The position numbers and the translations under genes were made by a program. A stretch of 64,000 nt of DNA from Cyanoderma ruficeps (Eukaryota > Chordata > Aves > Passeriformes > Timaliidae), in the NCBI GenBank assembly GCA_008694505.1, contig VZDJ01007755.1:12129413-12193412 (forward strand). Reading direction: 5' to 3'. Position 1 is the first letter of the stretch, and every line of letters starts with the position of its first letter. The notes under the pieces were generated by a model. The model saw only the letters and a list, made by a program, of their open reading frames with translations, made no database searches and had not been told where the DNA came from. Positions 13,137 to 25,887 of this stretch are shown in pieces.

Positions 13137-14164
13137 GTGAGTTTTGACTTAAAACCCAGCCCTAGTTTCCATCAAAACCCCATATGTAAATCCATGGCAC
13201 TATTTTGTTTTCATCTTAGCGTCTTTATTTTTTGTTTGTTTATTTTTATTTTTTTTTTGGTAATACCAGGTCAGAGATTTCTTTTTCCCTCCTTCATTCT
13301 TCCTGAATTTATTCCCCTGGATTTAAAAGTGCTATAAGACACTAGAGTTCATAAAATGAACTAATACGGATCTATAGGAAAAGAAGAACAAGGCATAAGG
13401 AGGGAAACTGAACTATGGACTATATAGTGACTTATTTCTTACTTCAAGTTACAGTTACAGATTTTTGCCTGGAAAATTCTTGCTGTAAGATGAATTTTTC
13501 TCTAAAATGCCTCTGCTAGCTGGATTCCAGTAAACTCTGTAAAATTGATCCTGCTAGAGAAAGGCTATACTGAAGAAAATGCCCAGTGTAGTAACATCAC
13601 AGTGGCAATGGCTTTGGCTTTGGGTGTTTTCTTGTATGCCTTGGCCAATCACTTATCAGTGAAAGTTACTCCTTTGAAATCTTTCTGTTGATATATAGGT
13701 GTTCAAAACATGTTTTACAGGCATCAAACTGACAATTTGATCATCCCAATATTTTAGTAGTTATAACGGGACCAAAACTCATGAAGATTATCATGGTATA
13801 CAACTGACAGTGTTTTCAGACATAGTTATTTTAATATTACTCAGTAGCACAACAGTGGGTAAATAAAGTCTTCTCACTGATTGGCAGCTTCATTATCTCT
13901 AGAAAACGTTTGTATTTCCAAAGTGGAGGGAAGTCAGAAGAAACTGGATAGCTACACACCTTGTGTTTAATGTCTTAGCTATCTCTGGCCTTTAGATGAC
14001 AACAAAAACACCTCATTGTTACAATTAGGTATCATTTAGTGATTAAACATACCATTTTTTTTTTAATGAATCATCTGCAAACCCATTGATTACATTAAAG
14101 AATTATTGGAGATGACTGCATTTTACTGTTTTTCTCTTTCTCTCTGTCTTTCTCTTTCCTGCAG

Positions 14165-14250
14165 TTTTTGCAGAATATTTATGAGTACCATATGTTGTTT
14201 AAGATGGTAGCTGACAGTTTTAAGAACAAAATATCAGGCTTATTTGTAGG
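14165..14250 (+). other. NOL4: Candidate alternative NOL4 exon (internal or terminal)
   Basis: The acceptor is exceptionally pyrimidine-rich: about 40 bases of mostly T and C before ctgcag at 14164. In phase 0, as left by the upstream exon, 29 codons stay open (FLQNIYEYHM at the start, KISGLFVG at the end) before TAA at 14252-14254. A donor, TAGG|gtaagg, sits at 14250/14251. If used as an internal exon the 86 nt would shift the frame of the next exons. If not spliced out, the TAA would end the protein, and an AATAAA lies at 14398-14403. The peptide resembles nothing I know. It could be a real tissue-specific exon or a decoy site. Confidence 0.4.
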
Positions 14251-14397
14251 GTAAGGCCACTGTTTGATAACACAAAAAGCAAAGACAGAAACTAAATTTT
14301 TGTGTGTACTCCAATCAACTGTATGGTTTTATTATTTGAAATACTGGGATTACCCTGTTTCTGAACAATGGAAGCTCAGATGAAGAAAGACAGGTAG

Positions 14398-14450
14398 AAT
14401 AAAGGACATCTGTACAGACAGAAGTGCCAAAAATTGACTGGTGGTGTACA
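14398..14450 (+). promoter_or_regulatory. Possible intronic poly(A) signal
   Basis: AATAAA at 14398-14403 is followed about 35 bases later by a GT-rich stretch (gactggtggtgtaca), the usual arrangement of hexamer and downstream element. It is meaningful only if the exon at 14165 is used as a terminal exon. AATAAA is common by chance in AT-rich introns, so this is a weak call. Confidence 0.25.
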
Positions 14451-17400
14451 TGGCAGATTGTTTAGCCCTCCAAAACAACAACAACAAAAAAGGACAAATA
14501 GATAATAAATACTTCCTACAATATACTAAGTGGCATTAAATTGCATCTACTCACTCTGACAATAATTCATCAACATCAATTTCAGCTTTCATGAAGCCAA
14601 ATATTTTATTTTGCTATACTTTCAATGAAAATACTTACAAAATTAGCCAATGCTAGCAAGTCTCCTCACTCTTCCAATTTATGGTCTTATTACTATCATT
14701 ATTCATGCTGATGAGCAGTTATGTAAACTGGCTCATTTTTGTTATCTGAAAGACTTTTGCAACTGTTTTGTAATCTGAACAAGGGGCTACAGTCTGACCC
14801 ATAAAACTGGGTTGGCTTGACTTTATTGCACATTTGCAAATGTTACTTTCATATGAATAAAGGTTGCGGGATCAAATTAATTCCTGGGAGGGGAAAAATA
14901 GCAGAGATCACCAGGAATGTGATTCAAATAGGCAATCTTTATAGTTGAGAAAGATTTCCTGATTTTATAATGTCTCATGACAGTTTATGATGGGCTTTAT
15001 TTCTTTCTAAACAAACAAATCACCCCCTAGAACATTGACTTTTTGCCCATGAATGGAAGTGACAAGGCACTGGAATTCATGCCAAAGACTGCAGCCCTCT
15101 TGGGCCTGAAGGGATATCTGTCCTGTGTCCCTGTTTGCAGGTAGGAATACAAGCCAAAGACTATCCAAGTCTCTGGAGGAGCTCTCATCAACTTCCTAAG
15201 AGAATAAGTAGCATTTTATGCATATGTCATGAATAATTCTGAAATTTAATGTGTATCCCTTTGGGTTTTTAAATGTTGGATTTCTAAGGTACTCTATCAC
15301 CATCTCTTGATTATAGGCATTTTTTTAAATGCTACCATGGACAGAGTCATTTGATTACTTGATAGTTTAAATGTACTCATCGTTTTGGTAATGGAGAAAA
15401 ATCACCTTTTCTGGTTAATAACATTTGTTCACAACAATCATGAATGGACTCTATGGTGTTGTTTTGAATAAAGAGGTACCCTCAAATACAGCAAACCAGA
15501 ATAATGATCTGCTTAGCAATAGTACCAGTATCATTGTTATATTAAACAGGATGTCAGATAATAACCTCCACAGGAGATGTCTTTTGCTATACACATGTTA
15601 AATGCAAGGTTTTTTTATTTTGTTCAGGTTCAAAATGCTACATTTGGAGCATCTAGTTCCATGAGAAAGAGAATATTCTCTTTTATTGAGTATGACAGTT
15701 CAGACCATGCAGCTATCTACAGAGTCATACTGTAAAGTGAAGAGCAAATGTAAACACCGTGTTAAATTAGTATAAAACTGCATGGTAAAGATGAAGAAAG
15801 CATGCCTGGAGCCTGATTCTGTCAGTTATTTGCCGTCTGTAATCCCAATGACAGTTCTTACTGCATAACAGGCCAGTTCTAGCTTTGAGGCAATAAAAAA
15901 GGCTCAGTCTCATGAGTGTTCATATTGTTAATTAACATGATTCTTAGTATTATTATGTTTAAGAGATTACTTACAGTTATTCTGCTTCTACTTGTGACAG
16001 ATAGTTTTGTGTGGACTCTGAGGTGGCTTGCACAGCTTCTTGTTACAAATATGCCTTTGAGAAGCTCCCTTTCTATATTGGAAATGCTCTGCCCATTTGA
16101 TTGTGCAGCTTGTAGCTGTGCAGTTTTCATTCTGACACAAGTGTATACCGCAATAAGACACTCAACTTCCCTCATGAATTATAAGATTGTTTCTCTCCTC
16201 CCATTGTCTCTTGCTAATGGACTGTTAAGGATGTTCTCTTACTAAATTCTATGGTCTTGCTCAGAATCTTTAATTAGGAGGGAAATCTGTCAAATATTGA
16301 AATCACTGCCTTTTGGATGGGATTTCTAGGTTGTTCTTCTGCCTGCATTGTGCTGTATTGCTTTCAGAACTTAAACATTTTTTTGTATTCTTAAAGAAAT
16401 TACTAATTTTTCTCTTCATTAGCCGTTAAACAAAAGAAAAGGTTACTTCTTGATTCTCAAGGACTGATATCAATGTGAATTCCTGTATATAGATTAGGTG
16501 TTTTGTGACCTCCATAGGCTTTGCAAGAGGAATTTTCTCCCTGAAACAGTCAGATGGTCTGTTTCACTAATGTTTTTCAAATCATTTGTTTAGACTTGTC
16601 TCAGCCTCTGTGATAGAGAACTGCCAATTAAAAAGAATTAGTAGACAGCTGCTGGAGATACGTGGCATGCATTTATTTAGTTATAGTCCAGAAAAACTTC
16701 AGATGCTAGAAATAATCAAATAAGGTTGAATTGTCTTAATAGTTACATTTTCTTACTACTCTACTTCTTCCCATCTTCATGATCTCCTATGATCAGTCTC
16801 ACTGCATTCAATTTTGAAATTGCATCTTACACTATCTTTTTCACAGATGTGCCATTCTTTTCTGTGAGCATCCCCATGTAAGAGTAAGACTTTAAACTCT
16901 CATTCACAAAGAGATTCTTCCTTTTTTAAGCAAAAGGAAGCCCTCCTTCAAAGTGTTTCTGTAATACAAGACAATAGGATCAAAGAGCAAAGTGTTCTGT
17001 GTTGGAGAGAAAAGGCTAGTCATAAATGCTTTTCATTACCCAAAGACAAGTTTGGATGTGTCAGAGAAGAGTCACCCTGGGCCTAAAGACAGTTCCTGAT
17101 TTAGGTCCTAGTGTTGTTCATCCCAGCTCTTTACAGGTGTCCACCAGAACAGATACCTAAGCGCTAAGTCTTTCACTGCCACTGTCACTTGGTTGTTCCA
17201 GTTGGCTGAGGGAGGTGTTTTAACAATTTGGAACTATGCTCATGTTAATCAAGGTGTTTCGAATGTGTCTAGTGGCTTGTCATGTGTCTGTATTGAGACT
17301 GAGCAACCTCGGTGCGGACTGGTTTCCGGAAAGGGGATGTTTTCTGAAATCTGCCTCATTAAGATTACTTGGGATAGGGGTCTAGGTTCTGCTTTTAAGT

Positions 17401-17862
17401 TTTAGAAAGAGGAATCTTTCAGTATTTACTGAATTTAGAGCTGAAAAGTCCAGCTGCCCTTGAGCCACATGGGTTTTCAGTCCTCCAGGCTTTTATGTCT
17501 GGAAAGGTCATAAGCATTTTCAGGAAAATGAGGATCTGTAGATTCAGGGATGCATATCTAATTGATTAACAAGCTGTATAGCATGAAGAAAATTATCACA
17601 AGAACAGTTGCCTGAAGATCTACAAATACTAATAGAGTTATTACTTTGTATTATACTCCAAATTCTGTCAGTTGGGCACTTCCCTTCTTAAGCATCTCAC
17701 CCTTGTTTGATAGTGGTTAATTTATTTAAATCTGATGGGCAACTTGGTTGAAAAAGGCCAAATCTAGTTGCTGATAAACTTGGACTTTCACCATTAGATC
17801 TCATATAGTCTTCAATAAATATTCTAGAAACAGTTTTTCTAAGGCTCTTAGATGTGTTGTTC

Positions 17863-17878
17863 TTTTTTTTTTTTTTTT
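17863..17878 (+). repeat. Poly(T) run (16 T)
   Basis: Uninterrupted T homopolymer within intron. It is not next to a recognisable retrotransposon, so it is treated as a simple repeat. A similar 14-T run lies at 20910-20923. Confidence 0.9.
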
Positions 17879-19298
17879 GTACTACAGAACAGTTAAGTGA
17901 ATACTCATATAATCTTTAAGATCTTCCTTCTAAATCTTCCTCAGATAGGTTTTGCTTTTTAATGACTTTTCAAAGTACAGGCAGTTTTGGAAAAGTGAGT
18001 ACTGGAGGAAGTAGCACTACTTCCATTAACCTTGCAAAATGTGAAGAAGTAAGCTTTAAAAAAGGCATGGTATTTGGAAAATTAATTAAAACTAAAAGTC
18101 AAAAATACCTACAAACCTGATAGGATTTTTCTACATCCTGTGAGAGAGAAAAAATATAGGAATGCAATTTTGACATCTGTTTCAATTTTTTGTTGGTCTC
18201 TGAAATGGGCAATAAGTTCTGATGTAAAACAAAATCCCCTTTTCATTGAAAAAAACCAAAGAATAGATCAAAAGAACATTCAGTCTGTTTATCTGTAAGC
18301 TTGAAATTAGAAAAAAAAAGTAAATATTTCAGTGGGTTTTGATACTGTAATTCTGATTTAGATTGAGAGATCTTGCTGTAATGTTGCTTGATTAACTGGC
18401 CTGTGCCAATGGTTTAAGGATAGGAAGTCAATTCAGTGTATTATTTTAGGGGGTACAGTAAATAATGTTAAATCATACTCAGTTTTCCTATGTCCTCTGG
18501 AGTTTCGCTAGTAAAGTGCCATCAGTGTTCAATACAATCCTCCCCTGACTCTGAAGGAGTTAGGTCAGCAGGATGGTTCCTGGAGTTCTCTGTCACTGCA
18601 AAATACCAGCTAAATCTTGGATAGAGATAATTGTGCCTTGGTTTGTTAGAGAAAGTAGGTGAATTTGGCTCCCTGAGCAGTCAGTGAAGCACTTAGATGA
18701 ACCAGTCTGGGGAGGTTCATCCCCAGCTGTCTCATGAGTCAACAATGAAAAAAAAGAAGCCTGGATATGACTACTTTAGACAGAATAATTTATTTTTACG
18801 TAAATAAAGTCAGATGATATTCTTCCTGTTGTTCACATAACTAGTTTAAAATTTCCACTAGCCCTGCTGAAATTGCTCAAATGGGCAGAGCCAGACTTGG
18901 TCCCATACATAGGCATAGCAGCAGCAACAGCAGCATGGTGGTTGATTGGAAAGAGTCATTTCCTAAACTTTTATACAGGAATATGGATATGCTAAGATAT
19001 ACTTGGATTTATTAAGGTGCCATCCTACTCAAGGTGCAATGTTTCAATGAAACGTATTTCAAAGCTGAAAACTTAAAAAAGTTATTTGAACATCACTAGA
19101 TGTTTAAAAAAGCCTCTTCTGACATTTAGAGAAAATATTTCTAGCTATCTCATTGAATCCTCTAGTATGTGTTACAATTAGGTATCTATCACAAGACCAC
19201 AAGATGGAACAAAATATATTAAACCCAACTGAAATGTAGCACTAGAGGCATTAAAATGCCAGTCCAGTTGTTCATATTCCACTATTCTGTACTACCAA

Positions 19299-19575
19299 TT
19301 CATAGAATCATTGAATTAAAAAATGGTTTGGGTGGGAAGCTACTTTAAAATTCATCTAGTTCCAACTCCTCTTCCATGGGCAGAGACACCTTCCACTGGA
19401 TAAGGTTGTTCAAAGCCCCACCCAACCTGGTCTTGAAGAGTTATGGGGGCACCCACTGCTTTTCTAGGCAACCCAATCCAGTGCCTCATCACCCTCACAG
19501 TAAGAAATTTCTTCCCAATATCTAATCTAAATCCCAATTTCTTCCCAATATCTAATCTATTCCAGTTTGTGACCC
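19299..19575 (-). mobile_element. CR1 LINE fragment (3' end), inverted, with internal duplication
   Basis: The + strand shows the reverse complement of a CR1 tail: ttcatagaatcattgaa, then 'ccatgggcagagacacctt', then 'caaagccccacccaacctgg' and 'ccagtgcctcatcaccctca'. Inside it, a 24-base word (19506-19529) recurs exactly 30 bases later (19536-19559), so the copy carries a local tandem duplication that is not part of CR1. The element is truncated shortly after that point, near 'ccagtttgtgacc'. Confidence 0.9.
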
Positions 19576-20167
19576 TATAAAAGTACATCTAATATAGGGC
19601 AGTATTGTACTTCATTCAGTCTCTAAATTCAAAAACACTCTGTAGAAGGGTTTGTGAATCCTTTGCAACTGTGCTGTGTAGGACAGTTTTGTCGTACATT
19701 TCACTGCATTATTCTGATTAAAACCTCTTATTTTAAGATCACGTGTTCCGTGTCCTGTAACGTATTTTGCATATTTTCTGTGAAAAAGTGCTATTTAGAT
19801 ATTGAACACTCTTACAAATATATTGGACATTAATAATTTATTATGAAAAAGTTGTGGCATATTTGCAGTATTTAATTTTGGAAGTGAATTTGTCTTGCAA
19901 TACCTGAGGGAAAAGCTGACATACAGGAGAACACTAGGGACTGTCTAGATTTTGGGAGCCCAACACGCAGACAAGTGCTTAATGATGCCTTTTGAAAAAT
20001 TCAGCTACTGTCATTGAGGCATCTTAGGCATTCATCTTCAATTTTGGAGGCCAAATCCCTTCGGAAAATTTTAAACCATACTTTTTCAAGTTTGAGTAAT
20101 ACTTAAATATTTCCTTGTTCTCGCATTTATATTAATCTCCCAAGTAGCATGCAATAGGAGTAGGCAA

Positions 20168-20420
20168 AATGGCCTCAACTTGTGCCAGAGCAGATTTAGA
20201 TTGGCTGTTAGGAAAAATTTCTTCATCCAAAGAAATTGGAACAGAATGTCCAGGAAGTGGTGGAGTTATTGTCCCTGGAGGTGTTTAAAAGAACTGTGGA
20301 TGCAGCCCTTGGGGACATGGTTTAGTGGTAGAGTAGGGAGTGTTGTTTTAATGGTTGGACTCAATGATCTTACAGGTCTTTTCCAACCTAAACCATTCGG
20401 TGATTCTATGATCTATGTTA
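20168..20420 (+). mobile_element. CR1 LINE fragment (3' end), forward
   Basis: The sense-oriented CR1 3' end runs from 'cctcaacttgtgccagagca' through 'agatttagattggctgttag' and 'ttggactcaatgatcttaca'. It finishes with the typical tail ccattcggtgattctatgat. The 110-codon ORF at 20180-20512 is a by-product of this LINE fragment running into its flank. It ends about 590 bp after the inverted CR1 at 19299-19575; the two are independent insertions. Confidence 0.92.
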
Positions 20421-20909
20421 GGGTGTGTGAACAAAATGAAGTAACTTGCATGTTTATGTGTTTGCAACAGCCTTATACTGAAAGATGTAATTTTTGGTGC
20501 TCATTTGCTTAAATTAGAAGTTAGTATTTATGCACACGTCACCTTATGATGTTTGGCATCACAGCAGGTGCACATATGTGCTCATTATCTGACTAAACAG
20601 ACAGATGTGTATTTTCAGAACTGAGGCAGACTGATGTAACATGTAAAAGTATCTAAACCAGACTTCAGTACAACAACTTTGGCTTTTATTTATACTGGAT
20701 CTCAAAAACATGCCAAGGTAGTAACTTTAGATGCAGTGGATCTCTAACCATGGGTGGACTGCATGCACAGTAAATTGCAAAATTCTTAATTCTTTTTATT
20801 GACTCTACTGCTCCTAGTGGTTTAGACTAAAATATAATCAGTTATTGAGTATATCAATAGTTGGTAAATTTATGCCAAAAATGTACATAAGAAGTTAAAA
20901 CATAGAAGG

Positions 20910-20923
20910 TTTTTTTTTTTTTT
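20910..20923 (+). repeat. Poly(T) run (14 T)
   Basis: Uninterrupted T homopolymer within the intron, about 490 bp after the end of a CR1 fragment. No associated element was recognised. Confidence 0.85.
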
Positions 20924-23900
20924 AGATTCTTGGTAGAAATACAGGAATTATATGACTATGCCAGAAAAGGTATTTGTTGTTTCACGTGAAGGTACCTCAC
21001 TTTAAACAGCAGACTTCATGATGCTGCATACAGTTCTTATAGTGAAAAGGCATATTTTACAGTATATTGAACACACTAGTGTCCCCTATGTTAAAGAGTC
21101 AGAGATTATACCAAGAGGGCTAATTTCTAGATAAACTGGGCCAAGGAATTCCAATTTTAACTACTAAAAATCAGCAACCTTGCAGGACTCTTTAACTCCA
21201 GAAAGGCGTGTTGTAAGATGCTTTGATTGTTGATACCCAGATCTAAAGAGCATCAAAGTCATGAAAGGGTCTTCATTAGATTTAACATACTTTAGGCAAA
21301 ACAGCATTTATTAGACTAGGAAAAAATATTGACTAATTTTATTTTCCAGTGGGCAGCTTGCAATGATTTATAAACTCTTCAGAAAGAGAAAAGGGATGAG
21401 TGTATAAAAAGTTCAAACCAATATGAACAAAAAATGATTTCTCATAAAAGCATGCAAAATGTATATCCAAAAAGGTGGTTTAGTGTGCGTGTTGCTTTGT
21501 TGTCACTGTTGTCATCTACAGGCTCTGTGGTGGTCTCAAAATAGTTTCAAGTATGAGAGGACTGAAGGTGGTTGGTCATCTCCCATGGGTTACTGAGGGA
21601 ATTCCAACCACTTCCTGAATGTCAGTCACTCCAGAAGTTGTTATAAACAAAGGTATCCATGTGCAAATGCAATCTTGCAGGTTTTCCTTACATCATTTTC
21701 AAAATGCTCTTCACCTACATTGTGTTAGAGGCTGGATGTTAGTTGTGTGTCAGCTGAGGAGATGTAAAAAGCCAAAACCAGATGTGTGTTCAAAATGGGA
21801 CTCCTGCTTTAGTGCAGTCATGAGCAGAATCGTGTTTCCAAGTAAATACAAAGAAATTCTGTATACTGTTTTTGTGTGATGGACATACAGTCTGCTCAGA
21901 AGGTCTGTATTACACTGTTCACCAGATTCCTTCTAAGTTTCATTAATCTCCTGACCTATAAAATTTTTACTTGTGTCTTTTCTATCTGTCCTTGGTTCAA
22001 AATGACAAAAAATGTTATCCTGCCTTGTGATTTGCTGCTTTTGGTAGATTAAGTTTACAGGATTTCTTACTTTCTTTTGTTTTACACATGGGTAGTTCCA
22101 GTAGAGTTATTTCCTGCTTTACATCACTGTGAAGTGAGGGAAATATCAGACTGAGGCTGTGAAAGTTATGCTTCAAACAACATTAGGCACATTCTAAACC
22201 AGATAAAGCTGGTTGGGAATTTTTTGACAGTGCCTTTTTTTTTCCCTTTAAGAAATGTTAGTTTGTCAAGGATTTTCTATTTTGACATAAAATGAAACCT
22301 GGTTTTTGCTAGTTCAGTGGGCATGTTGTGGTTCCAGGGATTGTGAGGGCAGCTTGGCAGCCCTTGAAAAGAGTTCTCCTTGGCTCCCACATTTCCTGCT
22401 GTAGTTCCAAGCCTGTAGGAACCAGCACTCAGCTCTCAGCTCTGCAGAGGGCAGCCTGGGAACCTGCAAAATATCCTTTTGGTTGAGATCTGCAGGCTTC
22501 CTTCTGCAAAATTGCATGATATCACTTTTGTCACGTTTTCCAAGGCCTTTGAATCTCACCCTCAGCTTGGGAATTGAGAGATGTTGAGAACCCAACAGGG
22601 ATTTTTGAGTTTCTTACAGAATTGGTTTTACAGCTGTAGTTATGAGAGCGATCATGAATAATCAGAAGTAGAGAGGAAAAGGAAGCTGAGCTAAGCCAGA
22701 GAGGGGCTTCTGAGCTTCGAAGATGGAGATATTAATTCAGTTTATTTAAAAACAATTTTTTTGAAGTGCTTATTTCAAAGTAATTTTTCCTGTTAAGCGA
22801 GGCTTTTCAAAATTGATCTTTTTGACACTTTAGAGATATAAAATTTTGCAAAGAAGAAAATCTCCTTTTTAACAACTCTGCTCCTAGTGACAGAGGACTG
22901 TGTTCATCTTCTCAGTCAATACCGTACTAGAGCTCTGTTGACAGAGCCTGAACCCTGAGCAGATGTGCTTTGCTACAGTACTTTACTCTCCAGGTGACTG
23001 GGCCATGTATTCATCACATTTTCCCTAAGGTTCACTCTAGGTAGTTCTTGACATGAACATATCAGCAGCCAGCTGCAGTGATGATTGAGAGAAATTATGG
23101 GTTAACATGTATTTCAAGAGGGAAATACTCCAGTACCCAGAGATTTCCTCATTTTTTGCAGGTGCTAACTTGAGTTCAATATTTCAATAGTGAGCACATG
23201 ACCACTACACTCCTTTTCAGAGAAAAGATAACTGCTTAATTTTTATCATAACACTTTTTTTTTTTTCTTTTTTTAGGACTTCAATAAACCTCTTCTCTCC
23301 CATAAATAAATAAACTGGTAGAACTGGTGTTCAATTTACTTTCTGGTCAGAACATTACTGTTGGATTATACCCTTTTCTGACCCAGAGATGGGGCAACTG
23401 AGAGGCGTTTTAAAAACTTTTACTCCATTTTCATTCTCATGTGAAGGGTGAGACAATATAGATGTTACAATTCACGCCGTCACAATCAGAAGCCATCTAT
23501 TCCTCAGGCTTTGAGAATTCTCAACAAATCCATTTCCCACACATTAGGTTTTTTGGCTCATATCACCTTCTAAAAACCCACTGATGTGTATGTATAGTTA
23601 CAGGTTTAGCTAAAGATCTGAGCTGGAGGAATTAACGAGGTGTTTGCTCACCATTTTCCAAGAATATCGTTGTGTGAACATGGCTGTTACAGGACCACAG
23701 TGAGACTTCCATGCAGCCAACAGAGTCAGTGCACCTTGAACATACATAAACCAGTGGCATGGACAGTGGTACTTGGCCAGTAAATACAGAGAGGGATTTA
23801 GTGGGTGCAGCAACAAATTCAGAGTAGCATCACCATTCTAAGAAGGCAGTTTATTAAATATAATAGTTTGTCAGTGAAATCCTTCTGCACAGACTTACTT

Positions 23901-24532
23901 CTTCCTCTGGAGCTCTGGGTAGGGCATCTGTATTGCATTTTATGTTAACTTCTGTCATGACACTGGGGTTTATGTCATTGTCTCTCATCTCTTAGACTGA
24001 ATTATTTTCAAACTGGAAAAAGTTCGAGAGTTTGTTCTGTCAAATGAATCCAAGTATTATTTATTGCAGTATTGCAGCCTCTGGTTTTCTTTCTTCCACT
24101 GCTGTTATGCTGATGCCAGAGACCTTGTTCTCATGTAAGTGGGGAGAAATAAGCCTAATGCACTAGTGAGGAAGGCCCATAAATTCCTGTCTATTTCTGA
24201 AAGCTAGCTCATCTTCTGGTCCCAGACAGACTGTGGTCCCATGCTTTAGAGAAAGTAGAATGTCAGATTAAAACTGGCATTCTGCAGAGCACATCCAAAG
24301 TCAATAAATGGACTTTAATTTTTAAAGGTAAAAATCTAATACTGATAATGGCTCCTCAGTTTCTGAAATTTTATGAAAACCATAAAATCAGTTGATCCTA
24401 TATAATGCATTTGTTTTAAGGTTGTTGTCTAGCAATGGAATGGAAATAACTTCAAATTTTTCCTCCTAAATTAATTGACATTTCATAGCAGGTTTGTATC
24501 CATGTTTTTGGGAGTAAGAAAGTGAAACTCTT

Positions 24533-24690
24533 CAAAAAAAACCCAAAAACTAAAAACCAAAACCCGAAACTGAAATCAAAACCAAAAAAAACCACAACAA
24601 CAACAAAAAACCAAAAAACCCCAAGCAACCAACCAACCAACCAACCAGAAAAAAAACAACAAAAAACCCCACACCCAAACACCCTCACAC
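24533..24690 (+). repeat. A/C-rich low-complexity tract with (AACC)n core
   Basis: About 155 bases on the + strand are made almost only of A and C: aaaacccaaaaac, accacaacaacaacaaaaaacc, and five AACC units at 24627-24646, then ccccacacccaaacacc. The opposite strand is therefore G/T-rich with many GG pairs. ORFs on both strands here (KNPKTKNQN-like and a Phe/Val/Gly-rich one) arise solely from this composition. Confidence 0.9.
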
Positions 24691-25773
24691 ATGGCCACAT
24701 CTTCAGTAGGTAAAAATTTACATAGTACATGTAAATTTGAGTTCAGTGATGCTTTGCAAATTTGTGGAAGTTCAGAACTGGGCTCAGTAAATTGCAGTCT
24801 CTGTAATAGGCTTATATGTACATCAGTATCTCTGTTATTATCCCCACTTTGTTTATTTTCTTGGTAGTTCTGATATGTCTTTGTGTCTTAATGAAGAAGA
24901 TTATTATGAGCTTCATCTTTCAGGAAGATTGTTTTATATGCAATCAGGAAAAAAGATGCTGCATAAATATTCTGCCTAATGAAATGATTGGCAAGATCAT
25001 ACTGGAGTTCATAATCAACAATGATGCTAAAAAGATTCTGTCATTCCCTTTTGGGGAGGGGATTCACTGCACCTTTAACCTTAAATGCGTAAATGCTATA
25101 AAATTAGTAATGACAGGTTTTGAATCAGAAAAATGAACCGTATCTAGTTGAACCACCAAATATCTGGAGTGTTGGAAGGCTGGCATTATTGAAAGAAAAA
25201 CAGATTTTTTTTTTAAGTTGTTTTAATCACATCAGTCATGTTGCAGCAAGGAATGCAAATATCCATATACTACAGATTGAGGCTGCTCTGAAATGTTCTG
25301 ACAATCTGTTAGGTTTTGAGTGATGTTTCAACCCTATCACTTGGGTGGTTTTTTTGTTGTGATTTTTTTTTTTTATGACTATAAAAAAAACACTACTCAT
25401 CTCTGTCACATGCTGCACAGGATAAAAAGCCTTTCAGTTTTCTTAACAAGAATCAGACGGCCAGGGTGCTGCTGGAACGCAGAGAATATGCCACTGTCTG
25501 TTCAAAGTACAGCTTAATGAGCCAGACTAAACACACTGGACAATAGAGCTGTGGGGGGAAAGGGCTTCTCGTGGATCTGTGGATCAGCTGCGGCTTTAAC
25601 ATCTAACTAGTTTCATTTTTCATCTTTGCAAGTTCCATTTCCCTGTTTTGTTGGTATAAACTGCATTTCAATGAGCAGACTTTCCTGCCTAGGTGATGGT
25701 ATGGTGTGCTTTGAAAAAGGATGTTGTGGATTATGCTAGGAATAATTTCTGTGTTTCTTTTTCTCTTTCATAG

Positions 25774-25887
25774 TCACGACCTATTCCCTCACACCTTACT
25801 TCAGCAGTTGCAGAGAGTATCCTGGCTTCCGCCTGTGAGAGTGAAAGCAGAAATGCTGCAAAAAGGATGCGGTTGGATAGACAGCAG
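25774..25887 (+). CDS. NOL4: NOL4 coding exon (38 residues)
   Basis: The exon is bounded by tctttcatag|TCA and CAG CAG|gtactg, phase 0 on both sides, 114 nt. It encodes [20 protein letters not shown] followed by [18 protein letters not shown]. The first half is predicted to be helical and small-residue rich; the end (AAKRMRLDR) is a short basic cluster that could add to nuclear targeting. The same segment exists in NOL4L with substitutions (recalled). The ORF at 25721-25951 overlaps the exon in another frame and is a shadow in normal transcripts, although that is the frame that would be read if the 86-nt exon at 14165 were included. Confidence 0.96.

Larger units (their letters stand above)
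13137..25773 (+). other. NOL4: Intron of NOL4 (12.6 kb)
   Basis: The donor is gtgagt and the acceptor is tttctctttcatag. Contents listed separately: a candidate alternative exon (14165-14250), T-runs (17863-17878, 20910-20923), an inverted CR1 (19299-19575), a plus-strand CR1 (20168-20420) and an A/C-rich tract (24533-24690). Nothing identifiable was seen in the remaining AT-rich sequence. The ORFs at 15879-16245, 21619-21879, 22314-22595 and 24816-25136 have no family features that I recognise. Confidence 0.85.

Noticed and set aside
12798..13337. 179-codon ORF as a separate gene or alternative first exon
   Set aside because: Only 12945-13136 matches NOL4. The left part covers a polypyrimidine tract and acceptor and the right part runs past a consensus donor into T-rich intron, so it is read-through of an exon and its flanks.
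24452..24730. Minus-strand 92-codon Phe/Gly/Trp-rich ORF resembling a membrane protein
   Set aside because: It is a direct product of the A/C-rich low-complexity tract on the other strand.
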